Shown here one piece after another: positions 59,196 to 64,000 of a DNA stretch of 64,000 nucleotides. Position 1 is the first letter of the stretch. Every line of letters begins with the position of its first letter. The translations under genes and the position numbers were made by a program. The DNA lies in assembly GCA_964579415.1 (NCBI GenBank), contig CAZOGW010000005.1:7381-71380 (forward strand), in the 5' to 3' direction. The notes beneath the pieces are model-generated. The model made no database searches, had not been told where the DNA came from, and saw only the letters and a program-made list of their open reading frames with translations. This stretch comes from CAZOGW01 sp964579415. Lineage in GTDB: Bacteria > Actinomycetota > Acidimicrobiia > Spongiisociales > UBA5794.

Positions 59196-59999
59196 ATGAA
59201 CGACCTCACCGTTGCCGTCACCGCCGCCCGCGCCGCCGCCGAGGTGGTCGCCGCCGGGTTCGGGAAGGAGGTCGACGTCGCGCTCAAAGGTCGCAGCAAC
59301 CCGGTCACCGAGGTCGACCGAGCCGCTGAGGCAGCCATCGTCGCCGTCCTCACCGAACACCGGCCCGGCGACGGCATCGTCGGCGAGGAGGGCACCGACG
59401 TGTCCGGTGAGGCGGCCAGGCGCTGGCTGGTCGACCCCCTCGACGGCACCGTCAACTTCGTCCACGGGCTCCCCATCGTCTCGGTGTCTGTCGCTCTCTA
59501 CGACGGTGACGCCGGGTGCGCCGCGGCGGTGATCGACGTGACCCGCCGGGAGGAGTACACCGCCGCCAGGGGAGAGGGGGCGCGCTGCAACGGCACTCCG
59601 ATCGCGGTGTCGGCCACCGCCGACTTCGCCGATGCAGTGGTCGGCACCGGCTTCGCCTACGACCGCAACACCTATCCCGAGGAGTACCTGCGGGCGGTGG
59701 CCCGGGTGCTGCGAGGGGCGAACGACGTGCGACGTCTCGGCTCGGCCGCCCTCGACCTGTGTTGGGTGGCCGCCGGTCGCTATGACGGCTACTGGGAGTA
59801 CGGGCTGATGCCGTGGGACCTGGCGGCAGGCGCCCTCATCGCCGCCGAAGCCGGCGCCACCGTGACCACGCTCGCCGGGGAGGCCCTCACCCCCTTCCAC
59901 CGCCACGTTGTGGCCACCAACGGGAGGATCCATGACGAGTTGAGAAGGATCGCGCACGAGGAGAAGCCGGCGCACCTGGAGATGGTGACGGGGCGCTGA
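59196..59999 (+). CDS. Inositol monophosphatase-family protein
   Basis: The protein is 267 residues from ATG 59196 (an ATG at 59178 adds six). Metal-binding motifs are GIVGEEG, WLVDPLDGTVNFVHG and the C-terminal PWDLAAGALIAAEAG. Family members remove phosphate from inositol 1-phosphate, histidinol phosphate or similar substrates with Mg2+. With ino1 in the same window, inositol release is plausible. It is divergent from lnt. Confidence 0.93.
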   Translation: MNDLTVAVTAARAAAEVVAAGFGKEVDVALKGRSNPVTEVDRAAEAAIVAVLTEHRPGDGIVGEEGTDVSGEAARRWLVDPLDGTVNFVHGLPIVSVSVALYDGDAGCAAAVIDVTRREEYTAARGEGARCNGTPIAVSATADFADAVVGTGFAYDRNTYPEEYLRAVARVLRGANDVRRLGSAALDLCWVAAGRYDGYWEYGLMPWDLAAGALIAAEAGATVTTLAGEALTPFHRHVVATNGRIHDELRRIAHEEKPAHLEMVTGR

Positions 60000-60032
60000 G
60001 CGTGGGGGTGTTGCGCAGGGAGCCGTCCGGCG

Positions 60033-60221
60033 TCAGCGCTTGAAGAGTTCCCCGCAGGCGTTGCACAGGTATCCGTGGGCGGTGAACGAGGGGTCCTCGG
60101 TGGCGACGGCGCCGCACAGGCTGCACCTTTCGGTGACGAAGTCGTCCGCCATGGTTATGTGCGGACCGTCACCCGAGAGCAATTCCCCCACGAGGACCGC
60201 CTGGCTCGTACCGTTCCTCAT
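60033..60221 (-). CDS. Small zinc-ribbon protein
   Basis: The 62-residue product has ERCSLCGAVATED and GYLCNACGELFKR, two CxxC knuckles that should bind one zinc ion. ATG 60221 follows a TACACT about ten bases upstream, so leaderless expression is possible; an internal ATG at 60152 directly before the zinc ribbon is the alternative. Function is unknown. It lies downstream of the ilvD region on the same strand, separated by two heptamer loci. Confidence 0.65.
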   Translation of the reverse strand: MRNGTSQAVLVGELLSGDGPHITMADDFVTERCSLCGAVATEDPSFTAHGYLCNACGELFKR

Positions 60222-60253
60222 AAGGAGGGGGAGTGTAGTGGTCGTCGAAGCGA

Positions 60254-60348
60254 TACGTACTTCGTACTACGTACTACGTACTATGCAAGAAGGCGCCAGA
60301 CTCCCCGAGGTGTCAGTAGATACGTGATACGTGATACGTAATACGTGC
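60254..60348. repeat. Paired heptamer loci
   Basis: Left units are TACGTAC, TTCGTAC, TACGTAC, TACGTAC, TATGCAA (60254-60288). Right units are TACGTGA, TACGTGA, TACGTAA, TACGTGC (60321-60348). The arms are inverted and can pair over about 25 bases with four mismatches and two G-U wobbles around a loop of about 40 bases. It sits between the zinc-ribbon gene and ilvD. Confidence 0.85.
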
Positions 60349-62016
60349 TCAGCCACAGACTGCGCCTGTCTCGGCACTTCCTACGAGGGTTGCATACTTG
60401 GCCAGCGCTCCGGTGGTGTATCGGGGCGGGACCGGCTCCCAGACGGCGGCCCGGGCGGCCAGGGTCTCGTCGTCGACGAGCACGTCGAGGGTTCGGGCAG
60501 GGATGTCCACCCGGACCCGGTCCCCTTCCGCCACCAGGGCGATAGGCCCGCCGTGGGCCGCCTCAGGGGCGACATGGCCGATACACAGCCCGGTGGTGCC
60601 GCCGGAGAAGCGGCCGTCGGTGATGAGCAGGACGTCCTTGCCCAGCCCGGCACCCTTGATGGCGGCGGTGACCGCCAGCATCTCCCGCATCCCCGGGCCG
60701 CCCTTGGGGCCCTCGTTGCGAATGATGACGACATCACCCTTGTGGATCTGGTGGGCGACGAGGGCGGCGTTGGCCTCCTGCTCGTCGTCGAAGACCCGGG
60801 CGGGGCCTTCGAAGACGTCGAGCCCGATGCCGGCGATCTTGACGACGGCGCCCCCCGGCGCCAGCGAACCCCGCAGCACGGCGATACCGCCCTCGGCCGC
60901 AAGCGGTGCGGTGAGCGACCTGACCACATCCTGATCCTCGGGGGAGGAGACGCCCTCCAGGTTCTCCGCCATGGTCCTCCCGGTGACGGTGATGGCGTCA
61001 CCGTGGAGAAGGCCGGCGTCGAGCAGGCTCCGCAGCACCACCGGGACGCCTCCGATGCGGTCGAGGTCGACCATGTGGTACTTCCCGAAGGGCTTCAGGT
61101 CGCCCAGGTGCGGTGTACGGCGGGAGATGCGGTCAAAGTCCTCCAGTGAGAGGTCAACCCTGGCCTCGTGGGCGATGGAGAGCAGGTGGAGCACGGCATT
61201 GGTGGAGCCGCCCAGTGCCATCACCGTGGTGATGGCGTTCTCGAAGGCGTGGCGGGTCATGATGTCCCGGGGGCGGATCTCGCGCTCCAGGAGGGCCATC
61301 ACGGCGATGCCGGAGAGGGTTGCGAACTCGTCGAGCCGGTCGTCCGATGCGGGGATGGCGGCGCTGCCCGGCAGTGACATCCCCAGCGCCTCGCCCACCG
61401 ACGCCATGGTGTTGGCGGTGAACATGCCGGCGCAGGAGCCGACACCGGGGCAGGCTGCCTGTTCGATGCGGAGGAGCTGCAGCTCGTCGATCCGGCCCTC
61501 GTTGAAGGCGCCGATGCCCTCGAAGACGTCGACGATGGAGATGTCTCGCCCGTCGAGATGGCCGGGGAGGCTGGCGCCGCTGTAGAGGAAGACCGAAGGC
61601 AGGTTGTGACGGGCCGCTGCCATCAGCATCCCCGGCAGGGACTTGTCGCACCCGGCAATGGACACCATGGCGTCGAAGCGCTCGGCGTGCATCACCAGCT
61701 CGACCGAGTCGGCAATGACCTCACGTGAGACCAGGGAGGCCCGCATACCCTCGTGGCCCATCGAGATCCCGTCGGAGACGGCGATCGTGGTGAAGATGAG
61801 TCCGACGCCGCCGGCGTCGCGGACTCCCTGCTTGGCCAGCTCGCTCAGCTTGACGCCGGTGAGGTTGCACGGGGTCACCTCGTTGCCCGCCGAGACCACA
61901 CCTACCTGCGCCTTGGCGAAGTCGGCCTCGCCCAGCCCTACCGCCCGCAACATCGCCCGGGCTCCGGCCTTCCTGGGGCCGACTGTCACATCCTGAGAGT
62001 GGAGCTTGTGTGCCAT
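60349..62016 (-). CDS. ilvD: Dihydroxy-acid dehydratase
   Basis: The 555-residue protein has the IlvD/Edd signatures CDKSLPGMLMA, the iron-sulfur cysteines (TPCNLTG, GCDKS, GSCAGMFTANTM), ALGGSTNAVLHL and the C-terminal ITDGRFSGGTTGLCIGHVAPEA region. It dehydrates dihydroxy acids in valine, isoleucine and CoA-precursor synthesis, consistent with panB in the same window. Its last codon is directly next to a heptamer arm. No T-box or peptide attenuator was recognised upstream. Confidence 0.96.
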   Translation of the reverse strand: MAHKLHSQDVTVGPRKAGARAMLRAVGLGEADFAKAQVGVVSAGNEVTPCNLTGVKLSELAKQGVRDAGGVGLIFTTIAVSDGISMGHEGMRASLVSREVIADSVELVMHAERFDAMVSIAGCDKSLPGMLMAAARHNLPSVFLYSGASLPGHLDGRDISIVDVFEGIGAFNEGRIDELQLLRIEQAACPGVGSCAGMFTANTMASVGEALGMSLPGSAAIPASDDRLDEFATLSGIAVMALLEREIRPRDIMTRHAFENAITTVMALGGSTNAVLHLLSIAHEARVDLSLEDFDRISRRTPHLGDLKPFGKYHMVDLDRIGGVPVVLRSLLDAGLLHGDAITVTGRTMAENLEGVSSPEDQDVVRSLTAPLAAEGGIAVLRGSLAPGGAVVKIAGIGLDVFEGPARVFDDEQEANAALVAHQIHKGDVVIIRNEGPKGGPGMREMLAVTAAIKGAGLGKDVLLITDGRFSGGTTGLCIGHVAPEAAHGGPIALVAEGDRVRVDIPARTLDVLVDDETLAARAAVWEPVPPRYTTGALAKYATLVGSAETGAVCG

Positions 62017-62289
62017 ACGTCGAGAGGCTACTCGGCGATGCGAGGTGGACCCACGAGATCGGGCCTGGGCTCAGCCGCGGCGCGCCGCCTGTTGCCACTT
62101 GTGTTCCCGTTCCATACGCTTCATCGCGGTGCTTCGTTCCTCGTGGGGCTACGCCGGCCAATCCCAATCCCCGGGATCGGGCAGTGGACGTCTCACAAGA
62201 GGACGGATCGGCTGCCTCGAGGCCGGTTCGCGGGCGAGGTTCGGCGGGTAGGCCTGCCTGGTAAGGAAGCGAGCGAGAGGAGCTCGAGA

Positions 62290-62445
62290 ATGGGAATCGC
62301 AGTAATCGTCCTGCTGCTGGCTCTGCTGCTGGGAGGGGTCGGCCTTTTCGTGGAGGCATTGCGGTGGCTGTTGATCATCGCCATCGTGCTTCTCATCGTC
62401 GGCGGAGTCGTCGGCTGGATAGGCCGCGGCCGGACCAAGGCCTGA
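62290..62445 (+). CDS. Small hydrophobic membrane protein
   Basis: The 51-residue product from ATG 62290 (GAGAGGAG upstream) is almost wholly two hydrophobic helices (IAVIVLLLALLLGGVGLFVE and WLLIIAIVLLIVGGVVGWI) with a basic tail RGRTKA. Similar tiny hydrophobic proteins are common in actinobacteria and are of unknown function. Confidence 0.7.
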   Translation: MGIAVIVLLLALLLGGVGLFVEALRWLLIIAIVLLIVGGVVGWIGRGRTKA

Positions 62446-62451
62446 TATCCG

Positions 62452-62466
62452 CCGGCGGTCCGCCGG
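62452..62466. terminator. Palindrome after the small membrane gene
   Basis: CCGGCGG and CCGCCGG flank one base immediately after the stop codon. It may be part of a terminator, but the stem needs the flanking GC bases to form a loop. Confidence 0.3.
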
Positions 62467-62654
62467 GGCGGTGAACACCAAGCCGACAAGTTGGTCGGGG
62501 CCGAACTGACGGAGGTCGACGTGTTCCGCCGCGCCGCTACGATCCGGCCCTCGCCTTGGCTCTCGCCGCCCTCTGACAGCGCCGGGTGGGGCGTTCCGGC
62601 TGATTTTGGCGACCCGGTTGCCCTACCTATCCTCACCAGCGGAAGGAGCACGCA

Positions 62655-63082
62655 GTGATCTCGGCCGATTACCTCCCCATTCTGCTGATGTTCGTGCTGG
62701 CGGCGGGCTTCGCCCTGGTCATGATGTTCATGTCGTGGCGCCTCAGCCCGCTGAACCCGACACCGGCCAAGCTGGCGCCCTACGAGAGCGGGATCGTGCC
62801 CCTCCAGGACCCGGTGGAGCGCTTCCCGGTCAAGTTCTACATGGTGGCGATGCTCTTCGTCATCTTCGACGTCGAGCTGATCTTCCTCTTCGCCTGGGCG
62901 GTGAACTTCGAGTCGTTCGGCTGGGCCGGGATCGCCGCCATCGGCATCTTCGTGGCACTGCTGGCCGAGACCCTGTTCTACGTGTGGAAGCGGGGCGCCC
63001 TCGACTGGAACGTCGCCAGCCGGGGCCGCTACCGCCCGGTGGTGGCCCCCGGCACCTCCGAACCTGGGGAGGAGGCTGCCTG

Positions 63083-63083
<1 letters not shown>
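62655..63083 (+). CDS. nuoA: NADH-quinone oxidoreductase subunit A
   Basis: The 142-residue protein from GTG 62655 (GGAAGGAG upstream) has three helices and the NuoA signature YESGIVPLQDPVERFPVKFYMVAMLFVIFDVE, about residues 43-74, with the conserved FDVE. It is the start of the complex I operon; the stop overlaps the nuoB ATG by one base. Confidence 0.96.
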
Positions 63084-63577
<494 letters not shown>

Positions 63578-63593
63578 CGGAACCACCGAGAGC

Positions 63594-64000
63594 ATGACCG
63601 ACGAGACCCCCCGCAGCGACGAAGCACAACCCGAGGACGAGGCGCCCACCCGCGCCCTGCCCGACGACGCCGTGCTGCGCGCCATGGCAGAGGCTTTCGA
63701 GAGCGCCCAGTTCACGGTCGTGCCCTCGGTGACCCCTCCCGACCAGGACGTCGTCCGCGTCGATGCCGCCGACTACCACGCCATGGTGGCCGCCGCCCGG
63801 GAGGCAGGATTCGACTACTTCATCGACCTGTGCGGCGTCGACCACCTGCGCCGCCGCCCCCGCTTCGACGTGGTTCTCAACCTGCTGTCGCACACCCTGG
63901 TTCGCCGGCTGCGCCTCATCGTCGCCACCGACGCCGAGCTGCCCACCATCACCGACCTGTTCCCCGGCGCCAACTTCTACGAGCGGGAGACGTTCGACCT
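63594..64000 (+). CDS. nuoC: NADH-quinone oxidoreductase subunit C, N-terminal part
   Basis: About 135 residues are visible before the right edge. After an acidic N-terminus, DYFIDLCGVDHLRRRPRFDVVLNLLSHTLVRRLRL and TITDLFPGANFYERETFD match the 30-kDa subunit (both longer than shown as motifs; key residues are the D-GVD segment and the FPGANFYERE end). The rest of the operon continues beyond the window. Confidence 0.94.
   Translation, partial: MTDETPRSDEAQPEDEAPTRALPDDAVLRAMAEAFESAQFTVVPSVTPPDQDVVRVDAADYHAMVAAAREAGFDYFIDLCGVDHLRRRPRFDVVLNLLSHTLVRRLRLIVATDAELPTITDLFPGANFYERETFD

Noticed and set aside
62017..62130. T-box or peptide attenuator upstream of ilvD
   Set aside because: No T-box AGGGTGGNACCGCG motif, specifier loop or branched-chain-rich leader peptide was seen.

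Overview
The window is a 64 kb stretch of GC-rich chromosome, very probably from an actinomycete-phylum bacterium (Actinomycetota). The evidence is the gene content and order: crgA next to a class E sortase and trpG/pabA, a PadR regulator next to mycobacterial-type ino1, an MhuD-like haem monooxygenase, an Rv1086-like short cis-prenyltransferase, SARP and class E sortase genes, and frequent GTG/TTG starts and apparently leaderless genes. Long Thr-rich linkers and the mix of genes fit class Acidimicrobiia, but that placement is an inference. A run of exactly 100 N (42710-42809) shows this is a scaffolded draft assembly, perhaps a metagenome bin. No rRNA, CRISPR array, prophage or insertion sequence was seen.

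Layout. 1-11.6 kb: SARP regulator (cut by the edge), a lipoprotein hydrolase, small unknown genes, a MocR regulator divergent from an AhpD-like gene, GNAT, a zinc alcohol dehydrogenase, a secreted LVIVD-repeat protein, HdeD, an ECF sigma/anti-sigma pair, a cluster of GC-rich palindromes and an MhuD-like gene. 11.8-18.5 kb: a LacI-controlled sugar uptake operon (LacI, lipoprotein binding protein, two permeases, cytoplasmic GH3 glycosidase). 18.5-24.3 kb: a MacAB-type ABC export cluster with a duplicated Cys-motif lipoprotein, divergent from an OmpR/histidine kinase pair. 24.3-29.6 kb: an XRE/nucleotidyltransferase module, a frameshifted P-loop kinase, a large ATPase/TPR protein and a secreted zinc metalloprotease whose ribosome binding site lies in a hairpin.

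29.7-42.7 kb: tRNA-Ala, thiolase, crgA, sortase, trpG, EamA exporter, adenosine deaminase, cupin, hemolysin III, a cis-prenyltransferase, a phosphatase, pyrE and endonuclease IV. 42.8-49.9 kb: ino1/padR, vanW, pdxH, a PPOX oxidoreductase, panB and an AhpD-like protein. 50-54.2 kb: rpsF-ssb-rpsR-rplI, then purF-purM. 54.2-64 kb: a GNAT-MobA fusion, a crotonase, a class III aminotransferase, an Lnt homologue without its cysteine nucleophile, inositol monophosphatase, ilvD, and nuoABC running off the right edge.

The most unusual signal is not a gene. At least twelve intergenic regions hold tandem heptamers built on a TAC/TAG-type core (TACTGGM, TACTTGG, TACGTAG, TACCGAA, TAGTACT). Units are nearly identical within a locus but differ between loci. 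Several loci are arranged as inverted arms that fold into long hairpins, two of them enclosing further stems. They resemble in concept the heptameric short tandem repeats of cyanobacteria, but I know of no described actinobacterial family with this form.
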